Assembly: GCA_000697665.1 (NCBI GenBank)
Contig: KL197743.1
Span: forward strand, 8,247 to 62,292
Source of the DNA: Jaapia argillacea MUCL 33604
Lineage: Eukaryota; Basidiomycota; Agaricomycetes; Jaapiales; Jaapiaceae
DNA length: 54,046 nt
Direction of reading: 5' to 3'
In this document: positions 12,701 through 23,781 of the stretch, one piece after another
Position numbering within the stretch: position 1 is the stretch's first letter
How the letters are laid out: each line of letters opens with the position of its first letter
Made by a program: the position numbers and the translations under genes
Notes under the pieces: model-generated
Database searches by the model: none
Seen by the model: only the letters and a program-made list of their open reading frames with translations
Told to the model about the DNA's origin: nothing

Positions 12701-13082
12701 TTGCGCCTCCGTGGGCAATGTTACACGAGTATACCCACTTCTAGCAGTCTATCTCTTTCGCTTTCGCCAGCAAACCTGAGGCCTCTGCGAGTCTTTCACC
12801 AGGCTTATCGACATTCAAACCGTATCCACATCTGTTCTCGATGCTCAACCATCGCTTCATCTCAACCCTAACAAACCTCTTTCGATTCCTACCTCCCCCT
12901 TCATCTTTCGTTGTTATCCTCCATTCGCCTTCTCGTTCTCGCTATCTGGTCTATGACCATTCGAAATTATTATCTCGCAGCTCTAACACCGTTGATCCTC
13001 AAATTACTTGGCGCGCATTCGCCTGTTACAATTCCCCACCGAGACCACTCGATACGTGGAAAAGAAAGGAACTACTTCGACC
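9701..13082. other. 3.4-kb non-coding region upstream of the zinc-finger gene
   Basis: Flanked by the start of the zinc-finger gene and the 3' end of the permease gene, both on the minus strand. Open frames here (for example plus 12121-12666) show no domain, no biased codon use and no splice-supported extension. Base composition is CT-rich on the plus strand. The length is unusual next to the 100-800 bp gaps between most neighbouring genes, so it may hold an extended promoter, a long 5' UTR or a non-coding RNA. Confidence 0.6.
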
Positions 13083-15349
13083 TCACAACTGGTACCTGAA
13101 CTTTGGATGCAAATATCCGAGCTGCTCGATCTCCTCCGGCGTCTTCCTCTCGAGTCTATAATCTCGATCACCCCTGTCCCTCTTAGCATTCTCGTGGCGG
13201 ATGTATAACATGGCGACGACGGTCAAGACACAGACGGCGCTGCTGGTGGCGAGGTTGAGGGAGTTACCGTGATGGTAGTTGGGTGCGTCGTTGGGTAAGT
13301 AGGTCCAAACTCTGTGTGCCGAACATTGATTAATTTCACGGATAGTTTAGGGTCGAGAAAACCTACGCGATCACCGATCCCAAAGCACCGATTCCTGATA
13401 CGAGGAGTTGGCATTCGAGATTAGTCTTTCAAGATAAATATTGTAGGTACGCACCTGGAATAATTGCAGTGGTGACGGCTCGTATGGTATCAGGAGCGGA
13501 GTTATCGGTTCCCCATGAGAGAAGCATCGGCACGCTGGGAGAGCCACCCGATATTGCCAAGAAGCAAGCTCCGTACCTGGAGTACTCGTTGAGGATCACC
13601 GATGAGTTGATGAATCTCGACAGGACGAACCTCGCATGGACGTTCTTTGTGCCGACGAAGATGGCATACGCAATGACTATGAGAAGGACAGATATCAAGA
13701 TGGGGATACCTCGTTGCTTCGTTCGATAGCTGTGATAGGAGTTAATGATGACCCAGGCCATTGCGACGACGTAAGGGGGTACGGTCCGTAGTTGTGATTG
13801 TACCGTGGCTGCGAAAGGTTAGGATGTTTGAAATTAACACAGCGGTGCGATCTCACTGAAAGTGCCAACTTGAAAAGATGATCAGATTAGACGAAGAGTG
13901 GTATGGTGAACATGCGAAGGACTAACGTGTTTTGATGACGGTGGGCATGAAGAGACTTAGTCCTTGGAAGGATATATTGATGAACATGTAGCATATGGCG
14001 CATATGGTCGTCTAAAAGCGAAACCTATTCAGCGACGGTTAATGGAGGGATTGACTGCCTAACTTACATTGAAACTGAATGACCGGAAAACAAGCTTAAG
14101 GGTGGTTCGTTCCTTTCGCCCACCGGTGGAGACTGCCTGATCTGCTGCGATTCGAGCAAGGGCTACAATCCGTTCCTCCTCGGTTAACATCCTTGAACAT
14201 TGCGGGTCGTCGGGGAGGATGATGAAGCAAATAAGACCGAATCCCGTGGTGATTATTCCTACAGTGTCTTTCGAACCAGCAACGGCGAGTTGTTGAACGA
14301 TCAATCATACCTTCGACCAAAAATATCTTCCGCCAGGACGTAACTGAGCCAATATCTGGGATCGACAACAACCCTGATGCCAATAGGCCACCGACTATTT
14401 CGACTGTCAAAACGAAGACGAGGAGAAGTGGAGCGGAATACATACATGCTCCAGCGATGGCGGGGGATAGGCCAAAGAATATACCTACTCGCATGACATA
14501 TTCCGTCCTTCGATAATACTGGAAAGGTAGACGAATTAAGATTTGGGTACTCTAAATTACGGGAGCAACGGACTCTTGACAATATATACGCCAGACCGGA
14601 CTGATGGATATGTGAGCATATTATACCATCCGAATGGAAAGGCATACCAGTGTTCCACCCTCGGCAATCCCAAGAATGATCCGTGTCGCGATCAAGCCTC
14701 CCTTGTTCTGAACAAATGCGGAACCTATGGATACGGCTCCGAAAGAAGTGACGAGGATCGCAAGCCAAATCGAACCAAAGTGCTTCAGTGCGAGATTGGA
14801 TGGAATTTCTGCGGCGATGTACTATCGGCGAGAATCTCAGTGAGCGATGTCGGTAGCGAGGGAAGGATGGCTTCACTTACGAAGATGTAGAAAATGGTCA
14901 AACAGACATTATAATCGTATCCGACCAGACCGAGATCCTTCTCGATACCTAAGGGAAGAGAAACATCATGAAAATAAACGAGAGCAACCTTGAAGCTTAC
15001 CAGCGATCTTTGCATTTCCTGTTCCGTGTGGCTGGGTAAATTGTAGATAAACGAGACGGCTGCCAACGCACCGATGGCCGTCCTAGAGGACGGATCGGAT
15101 TGGGACGGAAAACCAGTACTAAGGACAATGTCACACACCTATCAATGAAGTTCAAGGCATCTTGGGAAGAGTCAGTTCTTCCGCAGCAATTGAAGAAGGG
15201 GTTTGCGTACAGATGACAGTAAAGAGTGGGAGGAGAACCCAATCGAGCTTCCTGACCAGTCTGCGCTCAACCTCCGGATCAATGTCATCGACAGTTTCGA
15301 TGTGCGAATCATGGAGGCCCTTTTCTTGCAGGTCATCGGAGCTCGCCAT
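13083..15349 (-). CDS. Dal5-family (anion:cation symporter) MFS permease
   Basis: Fifteen exons join to 504 codons: 15349-15211, 15160-15139, 15082-15072, 15018-15001, 14948-14881, 14821-14648, 14600-14574, 14518-14446, 14394-14311, 14258-14068, 14011-13927, 13868-13857, 13808-13455, 13394-13367, 13311-13083. The joined protein reads VIYALNFIDRTAIGNAKIAG, AEIPSNLALK, RVGIFFGLSPAIAGAFGG, WRKIFLVEGIITTGFG, SFQGLSLFMPTVIKTLGTF and AVTTAIIPGIGALGSV, all marks of allantoate/nicotinate-type permeases with 12 membrane spans. It should import a small organic anion (allantoate, ureidosuccinate, nicotinate or similar) at the plasma membrane; the substrate cannot be read from sequence. Six exons are 28 nt or shorter. 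It is transcribed divergently from the BCAS3 gene. Confidence 0.93.
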
Positions 15350-16126
15350 GGTGGTAGGCAGTCAACAAGACAAGTCAGAGGCCCATAGAAGCTGATGGGT
15401 AAATTCTTTAACGCCCTCGCCGATTTAGGCGGTTGCCTTGAGAAGTCCAAGTTCAAGTATGGCCGATGAGAAGCACGGGTGGTATTTGTGGGGAAAGTCT
15501 AGATACAAGCTCATCACGAGCATTCTCCACGAGACCAGCATCGAACACATGGTCGGGTTCGGCTGAGGTGATAGTAGTTACAGGACGAAACTTCAGTGTA
15601 ATGCGTGTCATCGAAACTGCAGGTACAAGCGCCGACAATTATGTTCTCGACTTTTCGAGTTGTTTTCAAGTGCTAGCGTCCAAAGCAGAAAGAGGTGAAC
15701 GCTGATCTAAGGAAGCAAGGATAATTGAAGAGGCGGATTGCGGACATTAAGCGCTGGAGAAGACAACGACAAGTGAAAGCATGGTTGATATTGAAAGCCG
15801 ATTGATTATTGCCTGCAACGTTGCCTGGCGCCTCTTCCGCGGTGGGCTTGTCGCTGGCAACGGCAGAGACATCGGAACAGAGGGCAAGCGACAGTCCAAG
15901 TCAAGTAGCCTAATTAGGACGACTGGGTGGATGACTCGTTGTGGCATCGTTGCCTCCTGTTCACCATCTCGCAGCCCCTACAACTATCTGACTATCCTCA
16001 AATCGTCTATTGTCTCTTTCTTTTGTACTATCCGGGTCTTGCATTCACTTACAAGGCCCTCTGTCGCATCTCCAGCCGTATCTTGCTTCTCAACACCCAT
16101 TTCACTTACTTGCACCACCCTGTTTA
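15350..16126. promoter_or_regulatory. Shared divergent promoter region
   Basis: A 777-bp gap between the start codons of the permease (minus) and the BCAS3 gene (plus). It must contain both promoters. I see no clear TATA box. The last 150 bases before the BCAS3 ATG are CT-rich, as is common for 5' leaders in these fungi. No gene-like frame is present. Confidence 0.6.
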
Positions 16127-19100
16127 ATGCCATCGAGGTCCAACCGCAATGCACCACGACGACGCAACAACCAACATATTTATCCTGAGACCCACGACCC
16201 TCACTCAGAAGTCGACGACTCGACGCTCCTGTCGCCCGTTGCGGGTCAACCTCTTCTGACTCCGGATTCGCCCCAACCTACTGATTACGACCTGGAAGCC
16301 GATGTTGAACGTGATGGCGTGAGGGGATTGATTGAATTCGACCCAGATGATGGTGTGGTTGAAGGTGTAGGAACGCTCGGACTCGGTGGTGTGGATGAGG
16401 CCTATCCTACCTCGCCGTCCCCATTGTCCCTTGATCCCACGTCTCGCAGCCCCGTGTACTCGGACGAAGCTCCTGTAGCAATTCAGAGCGGTGATGAGGG
16501 TGATAAAGGGCACACGAGGTCTCCTGTGTTATCCAAGTAAGTCCTGTTCCCATCATTTCTCTACCCTGGTGGTGTGGCATTGTTCGGACCCCCTCGAGGC
16601 CAGTGACTGCGATTGTTCTTGGGAGTATGATGGGTGCGGCAGTGATCCTATCAAAAGAGGTTGCCCTATCCGGGCTTCCTAACCTGGGAACTCACAATGG
16701 TTGTTCTCGATTTCGATCATTTGGTAAAGCAGCGCACCTTCGCACTGCAGGCAGGCTCTATGGATCCCCTTTGGGGAACAATCTCCTAATAGTCGTCGAT
16801 CGCATCTTCATTTCCGAAGATGCTAATGCCCAGGCTTGGTATACTAGGCCTGCAGGCGAGGAGCACGCGCTTGCTCTCACGTCCTCCTCCTTTTCCATGG
16901 AGGACCAGTTCATTTGAACCATTTCTTAGCTCCATTTCCTTCGTATCAACTCTTTAAACTCGTCAATTACGAAACTGACTCATTCCGATTCACAGGGAGC
17001 CGACGATGCTCGAGTCATTCTCCCGAACCTTTCGCAACTACGTTCCTTCTTCAATTCCGGTACCCTCTGCAGGACCGACTCCACCCCGCGTTTCTCGACC
17101 TGTATCATTTGGAAGCTTCTTAACCGCATCGGGCGCCGTCACGTCCATGGCTCCTCGTCGCGGGACTACCACGTCTGGCAAACGACGGGATAGTGGTACC
17201 CATATCCATGGTTCTCCGCCCTTTGAAGCGCTATTCGAATCCGATCACGAGGATGACCTAGTAAGGGAAGGATTGACGTCGTATCCGAGTATCAACACCG
17301 ACGACGAGATCATTTGGGCGAGGTGGGATTCGTTGTCTGATGGTGGGATGTCTCGGTGAGTGTGCTCACCATCCTGTCACCTTCAACTTCTGACACCGGG
17401 AACGTAGCAGGATCCTCTTCGTCGGCTATCGCGCTGGTTTCCAGATCTGGGATTGCACGAGTCTTGGATCAATCTCCGAATTCCTCAACCTTTCAGACGC
17501 GCAGTGGGGTCAAGTGACGTTCGCGAGCGTCCTCCCGTCGCCTACTGCAAGTCACGCCGATCGCTTTGCAGATGACCGACCACTGGTTGGTATTGTGTAC
17601 GTCTTTCCCTCTCGTGGACGTAACAATCTCTCAGCTGACCCCATCCTCCAGGTCACACCTTCGGGGCATACCCGAATGTATCATATATTCGTTGCGTCGT
17701 CATCGCATTGTCAAGAAGTTATCATTCCCTGGTTTACGAACGATTTCACCTAATGCGGACTTCATCATTGTTGTATGTTGTTCCGATTCTATCGTACCTA
17801 CTACCGCTAACCTTTACTCGACCAGTCTACTGCAAACCCTCCTACACTTCATGTCATATCATCAAGTTCCTTTGTAACATTATTCTCCATTCCTTCTACA
17901 ACACTCGTTGCCTTCGCACACCCATCCAGTACAGGGTTACATACTGTATCATCACCTATAGACTCAAGCGATACCACTTCAGGATCAACTTCAACTCCCA
18001 CATCTTCACTTCCCGAACCCGTATTCGCTCTATCTCACCGACTTCTCGCATTCGTTTCAACTTCACCCCCACCCGATTCACCAACGGACACTGTTGTCCA
18101 ACCGCGAACCGGCACTCCCTCGTCTGACCGAGGCGCTCAGTTGTTTGGCGTATCACAGGCAGACCTCGAGCACGCTGCTGTCAAAGTCGGCGGCACTGTT
18201 TTGAGTGGGATGAAGATTCTCGGAGGTATGGCATATTCCGCGGCTCGGTCTCGTATGAGTGGGACCAGTGGGAGATTGGGAGGGAGTGACGCTCCTCCTG
18301 TCGTCGGAGCCGCCAATATGGTCTTCTCCAAGAGTGCACCTGCAGAGAGTGGTGGCGATCATGAACGTCGAAACTCGATGTCGACTGGCACTTCCAACCA
18401 GGATGAGTCTTCGTCGAAGGGTCTCGCCGGTACCTCTCCATCGGGTGTGGCTCCACGAAACCCCAGCATGAAGTCATCCGCTTCCACTGCTTTTGTGACG
18501 ATTCTCGATCTTCGACCCCTCCTTTCGTCTCGCCCACCGGTCATCGTCTCCCGATTTGCCGCCCTACGAGACCAACCTATCTGTCGACTCCAGTTCTCTG
18601 CCGACGGAACTTCAATATTGGCGGTACCAAAGGACGGACGAGTCGCGAAGATATTCCAAATCAGATCTAACCCTAATCCTTCGCCCTCAGCAACACGTCT
18701 TGATCAGGTTTCATCACGATCCGCGTCAGAGAGGCCACGTCACCATCCCCAATCCGGGGATAACGCTCCTTGGCATGTTTATGACCTCGTTCGAGGTCGA
18801 ACATCCGCTACAGTAGAAGACCTCGATTGGGCGTATGATGGACGATGGATCGCGATTGGAACTGGTAATCGAACCATCCATGTGTTCGCAGTTAATCCTT
18901 ATGGTGGTCGTCCGGATGGACGCAGTCATCTCAACTCGAGGGTTTACAATACGTCAGAGCTGGTGAGTGGATTTCTCTCATATTGGTTGAATAGTACTCA
19001 CGTAACTCGTAATAGCAGCCTTTATCCATGGAAGTCACACCCGTTGTCAGGCTACGGTCTCGTCGGCCAACCAATCCCGCCTCTGTCACTCCTTTTGTTT

Positions 19101-20465
19101 TCCTCCGTCCAGACACAGATATACCTCTCAGTCTTCGACCCTTATCTTCACATCCATCATCTCCCTCATCAACCTCCCGAGCTTCATCTCCCCCACGCAA
19201 ATCTCTCTCGCCTGTTCCTCGTCAACAAGGTAGCTCGAGCTTCCAAGATGTCCTCGTCTTTGATACGGACGACGGCACCCTCTCCCTTCGTCGCTTCGTC
19301 ATGGATCAAGTCGTTGGTGAACACAATCTCGATTCAGTCCCTCCTGGTACAACGAGCACTTCGTTCCCCGGCGTCAGTTCCATTGGACGACTGAGCACCC
19401 CACCGTCGGATCGGACCTCTACCCTCACCGTATCGGGTCTGTCGAAGATGATGGAGAAACCACTGGATCTCGTTGGACGAGACAGTGTGGTTGCTACTTG
19501 GAGCTTGAGACGAGGTCGAGGTTGGCCAGATGTCAGGACCGTGATCAAATCGAGAGAGGCGTTTATCGCCCCCGTTCGCCCTCGTAAATTTGAGTATGCA
19601 GATTTTCCTTCCGTTTTTGCTGTTACTCATCACTCTGCCTAGCTGGTTGTCTCAAGCGGAATTGTCGACTCACTCTCGCTCCCCTCGCATTCTTCCTCGG
19701 TCGATCTACCTGTCTCATCAACTATCCTTCCACTCGCTGGCCGAAGACTATCATGCGCTTATCCGGCGCTATCAGTTGGATGTCCCCACATCGAAGATCG
19801 AGGTTCGAAAGCAGGTTGCGGCAAGTGCATTCCCGACAGGATCCGGAGAGTCGTTCATCTATGGCACCCAGTCGCCCTCTGAAGCTCGGATGATCTCCAG
19901 CTCCTTCGATGAACCTCTTGCCTCCGCTTTGTCTGCGGATATCGACTACAACAGTGCGTCGCCGCCGGTCATTCCCATGCTTCCCAACGGAACATCTGGC
20001 TCGCGTCCAAAGTCTTTCGGCAATGCCATTCCAATCCGTTCTGTCACGTCGGGTTTGAGTGATGGTATGACTGAGGGTATAGGCCGCATCCGACGCGAAA
20101 TCGGTAAAGTTCGCTCCCCTAGGCTACTTCCTCGACCCGACAGGGGGACCACCACTGCCTCTGTTCCTCTGGAGTTTGAAGAGGTTGACGAGGATTTCTT
20201 GAACCCCGTCGATGATCCGATGAGTCACGAAGATACCTCGGTTTCCAGAAGTACCTCTCGTGGGGACTCGGCGCCTTCTGTCTCAACACCGTCGACGACT
20301 GCGGTTCCTCTTGAAGACGATGACTCTTGGAACCGGTGGGATCCCGAGGACAAACAAATTGTGGACGATGCCGAACGCTTCGATGATATCGTTGTAGGAT
20401 TCATGGACGAAGAGCAGGCGACTATGCATGAGTCCTCCAGCCGTCGTCGACGACATTTCGCTTGA
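16127..20465 (+). CDS. BCAS3-domain WD40-like beta-propeller protein
   Basis: Seven exons (16127-16536, 16996-17355, 17411-17596, 17652-17772, 17826-18962, 19019-19593, 19643-20465) give 1203 codons. The N-terminus is acidic and Ser/Pro-rich. The propeller begins after about residue 250 with RILFVGYRAGFQIWD, then IIYSLRRHRIVKKLSF, RLLAFVS, CRLQFSADGTSILAV and the family signature LVRGRTSATVEDLDW followed by DGRWIAIGTGNRTIHVFAV and NPYGG. The C-terminal part (LPRSIYLSHQLSF) is the BCAS3 C-terminal domain. BCAS3 proteins are PROPPIN-like and bind phosphoinositides at autophagic membranes in animals and amoebae; a role in autophagy here is inference. The first intron (459 nt) is far longer than the others (about 50-56 nt). 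The last intron (19594-19642, GTATGC..CCTAG) is short but restores the frame. Confidence 0.9.
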
Positions 20466-20960
20466 GGCGGTTGTTGGGGTTACTCACCGTTGCTACAGTA
20501 GTACGATGATCGTCAATGCGTACTTTCTCTCACATTGTACTTGGTTCACCTGATTGAATATCCGGTTCTTGAACCTGAAACGAGGCAATTGAGAATGATA
20601 CTCGCCATGGACGACCTCTATCACGGGGAACCTTGTGTATTTTCACACTGAGTCTCAGTCCACCACCACAACACCAACCTCACAAAAACGCACAAGAGTT
20701 CGCATGTATGTCCTTTAGGTGGTTCTTATTCATATCAACAAATCGTCAACTGCACCGTAGCGCCGAGAATACAATCTCGTCACTAGCCCTACAAACGCGA
20801 ACTTAGAACGGAGTCGTGGAGATTGTCTACACCGTACAGTCTATGAGGCTAAGTAGTTCTCTGGACGAAGCATAACGTGAAACCGTTGGCTGTAGTCATG
20901 ATTTTACCAGGACCACTCAGAATGACCGGACGCAGCCAATAGAAATGAGCGAGCCCGCAC
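20466..20960. other. Intergenic, nothing recognised
   Basis: Downstream of the BCAS3 stop. It contains the presumed 3' UTR of that gene and possibly the distal end of the decayed hydrophobin. No gene or repeat seen. Confidence 0.5.
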
Positions 20961-21360
20961 GGACAAGTCAGAACGGCAAACTCGCGAAGATGACAACAGT
21001 TGGAAAGATACCATGGGAATTGTTGGTGCAGGAGAAGCAGAGCTGTAATGCGTCCAGCGCCTCTCGCTCAAACAAACCGAAAAATGCAAGAGCTTAGCAA
21101 CTAGAGCCATTTTCAACACCAACTGCGGTGATAGGCGAACAAGTCGGCATTGAGCTCTTGAATAACGACACCGATGCGCTTGAGAATACCTGCAGCAGCA
21201 GGACCACCGGCAGTGGTGGTACTCTCGCAGCATCGAATAGGACCGGTGGCAGACTCTGAAGGCGAAAGCAATCGGAACGCAAAGGGGGAGCTTGGATATC
21301 ATCGTTTTGGCTGAGGTATGACGGGATGACTTGCGATGGAGGGGGGATCGCCATGGCTTA
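20960..21360 (-). pseudogene. Decayed class I hydrophobin
   Basis: Fragments of one hydrophobin lie in order on the minus strand but in different frames. A signal-like stretch ISKLPLCVPIAFAF begins at 21302. Then come ATGPIRCCESTTTAGGPAA with the paired cysteines at about 21222-21235, and ILKRIGVVIQELN. After a frame change comes CSPITAVGVENGSSC at about 21097-21141, then an in-frame stop and a degenerate TNNSHG at about 21010-21027. Spacing between the ELN stretch and CSPIT is about 11-14 nt too short. CSPITxxGVxxGSSC and CC are hallmarks of basidiomycete class I hydrophobins (secreted, self-assembling surface proteins). No set of introns I could find restores one frame, so I call it a pseudogene. 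Confidence 0.7.
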
Positions 21361-22322
21361 TATAGTCGTTTGGAAAGAAAACTGGCGTTAACCGAAGCAC
21401 AGAAGCGGAACCCGGAGTTCAAAAGTGAGGCAAGGGATTCAGTGAGCCCTAACCTGGGAGATGGAGCTGTGTATTTCGGAAGAAAGGCTTTACGGCGAGT
21501 CTTTTCATGGTATTAATCCAAGATATTGTTCCTGAGCCACAGCCAGTTCGAAAGGGTCGAGGCTCGCTTATCGGCGACGAACGAGACCACTCTGGGAGGG
21601 AAGAGAGATCGAAACGGTCACAATGTTGTAAAGTATGAGAGGGAGGTGGAGTCTTTGGTAAGGAAACTCAAGGCAGGTCAGTTGACGCCACAGAGACCTT
21701 GGCGTGGGCGAGAATGGGTGGGAGAATCATTCCACGTAGAAAATTTGGCGAGTTACTCCAACTACGAGGACGATGATGAACAATGAGTGAGATCGAACAG
21801 GGAAAGGTGGTACCTGGGAGCAGCTTGGGAAAGGGCCGTCAAGAAATGTCGTAACGTGTTGCACGCCTGCGAAAGAGAGTCTCATGACACCTTGCATCAT
21901 GGATGTCAGGTTAGCGCCAGGGAAATTGACCTTTTTTTTTGTTTTTTCGAAACCTCTGGTTTGGGAGTTAAATCGTATGCTTGGCTCATTGCGATTTCTG
22001 CTTCTTAGGGTCAGAAGAAACAGCTTGAATGGTAAGTCGTGAGTTCATGGGATCCAGGGCTCGCTGACACCGTGTTCCAGTACATCGCAGCAGATGGGTG
22101 TCGAAGTACTTCTCCTTTGCCGTCGAATCAGTACTGCCAGCCTGCGGGGCGATACCCGTGGAACCGTACATGGCGGTCAGGAATTGATCAGGAAGAGGGA
22201 GAAGTGACATGTTTGTGACCAACTTCACGCTTTCCCTTTGAAATTGAACGCGTCAACAATGCAGAGTCGTCGCTACGGGCCTCGAAACTTGGTGTTAGCC
22301 AGCTCGACACCCTCAGCTGATC
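21361..22322. other. Intergenic region with poly-T run
   Basis: Between the hydrophobin relic and the next gene. An 86-codon plus-strand frame at 21526-21786 is charged and has no recognised domain or splice partner, so it is not called. A run of ten T followed by more T lies near 21931-21950. Nothing else is recognised. Confidence 0.45.
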
Positions 22323-23673
22323 ATGTCCGAAGCTCCAAAAAATCCTCAGCCACAAAATCCACCAGGAGAGAATGCACAAAACGATCAGGTTCGTCCCATC
22401 TTGCGAGCCTCACCGCGACATCTTTTGACTTGACATCCGACAGAATTTGGTGACGATCAAAGATCAACGACGCGAAATCAAGAGACTCAAGAATGCCCTT
22501 CGTGCAGCTCTATTAGTCATCGCCGAACCCTCAGATGATAACTCAGATGAATCGACGATTAGCTCCCACTCGGACCCTATGGACGCTCAAGGAGAAGACG
22601 AAGCGGGTCGTATCAACGAACCACCAAAGTTGCGGGCTATCTGGGACGACGAAGAATCCATCTACCGGTGTAGGGCATGTCTCTGGGAAGTGGTGGATGG
22701 CTTGTGTTCCAGTTGTGCTGAAGAGTGCGAGGGCTACGACGTGGTGCGTCCTCAGATCTTCATGAAACCGGCTTTCGCTAACCTTTGGGGTTAGAATGAC
22801 GATGTACACGATACCCATCAAAGTCTCGCAACAGATTTCGAGGACATGAACAGCGATCGTCAAATCGCTCCTCGAGGTACAACACCACTTCGACAAATTG
22901 GACACCTTCCTCAGCATAAAGACTACTCGGCCAGAGAATACCGAGCTCTGCTCACTCGCGGAGCGACTCCCGAAATGTGCGAATGCTTTTCGCTAACTTT
23001 CGACTCCGATACCGGGATCGTTGCATATGCAGATCAAGACCTATTTGACGAGTTTTCAGGTCCTGGGATGAGACCTAGCCATATTTGGAAGATCCATCTC
23101 GGTCGTCGGGTCGTACTTGATGCTGACGATCTGGAAGGCTCACGATTCATTGAAGATTTATTGGAAGAAGCTCTGTACTTCGTAGCCGACCCTTGGGAGA
23201 CAGTCCAAGAAGTTCCCGGCGTCTGGGTAACTCGTCCCCGCATTCCTGAGCCGACAGAAGACGACGCAGAGGAAGAAGACAAGGAATGGAGTCCAGGTCC
23301 CCCTCTAGCCTCAACACTCCTCGACGATATCGCAGAACCCACCCTTCCCATCCGACCGAACGAGTATACGCCTTCTGAAGCAGGCTCCGAGATGGATGTC
23401 GAGATGGGGGCTCCGACTTGGCATCGTGACCATCGAGCCCTCGATACTCGGTTTGAGGGCTGGACGGGCTTGACCGATGGTGAGGAATCTGACGATGAAG
23501 CGATGGCTGCTGCCGGGGATGCGGAAGCTGCGAGCGATGCTGTGGAGGAGAATGAGGGAGACGGCGAGGGAGACGGTGAGGAAGATAGTGATTCTGATCA
23601 CAGTACAGTCGACAGCGACTTCGACTCCCAAGAAGAGTTGAGTGGTGACGAGAGCATCGGTGCTTCCAGATAG
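22323..23673 (+). CDS. Uncharacterised protein with CxxCxWEV zinc-knuckle and acidic tail (copy 1)
   Basis: Three exons (22323-22388, 22444-22743, 22795-23673) give 414 codons. After a short leader comes a basic helix RREIKRLKNALRA, which looks like the start of a coiled coil. A four-cysteine module follows, CRACLWEVVDGLCSSC (Cys98, 101, 110, 113), probably zinc-binding. The main conserved region starts with PRGTTPL and contains LLTRGATPEMCECFSL, GIVAYADQDLF, FSGPGM, WKIHLGRRVVLD, FIEDLLEEALYF and PGVWVTRP. The C-terminus is a Glu/Asp/Ser-rich tail ending at 23673. I cannot name the family; the layout (coiled coil, zinc knuckle, globular core, acidic tail) would suit a nuclear or chromatin-linked role, which is inference. 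Its paralog is at 26167-27653 in opposite orientation with the same intron positions. The stop lies 108 bp from the end of the convergent kinase-like gene. Confidence 0.85.
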
Positions 23674-23781
23674 CGGAAGTGCTTGCTTCCCTATTTCTTC
23701 CTCTGTACTTCTGGACGTCCTCCGTTGAATTTGCAGTCTTTTACCAGTGGCCAGTTGTTTGGTGCGACACAAGGTGCTGAA

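Noticed and set aside
13008-13208. A plus-strand frame with an F-box-like stretch (LVPELWMQISELLDLL)
   Set aside because: It is exactly antisense to the last exon of the permease, whose sense frame carries family motifs and closes the gene.
14543-14890. A 115-codon plus-strand frame
   Set aside because: Antisense to permease exons and introns; no domain.
16603-16917. A 104-codon frame inside the first BCAS3 intron
   Set aside because: No similarity recognised, and joining exons 1 and 2 directly preserves the frame.
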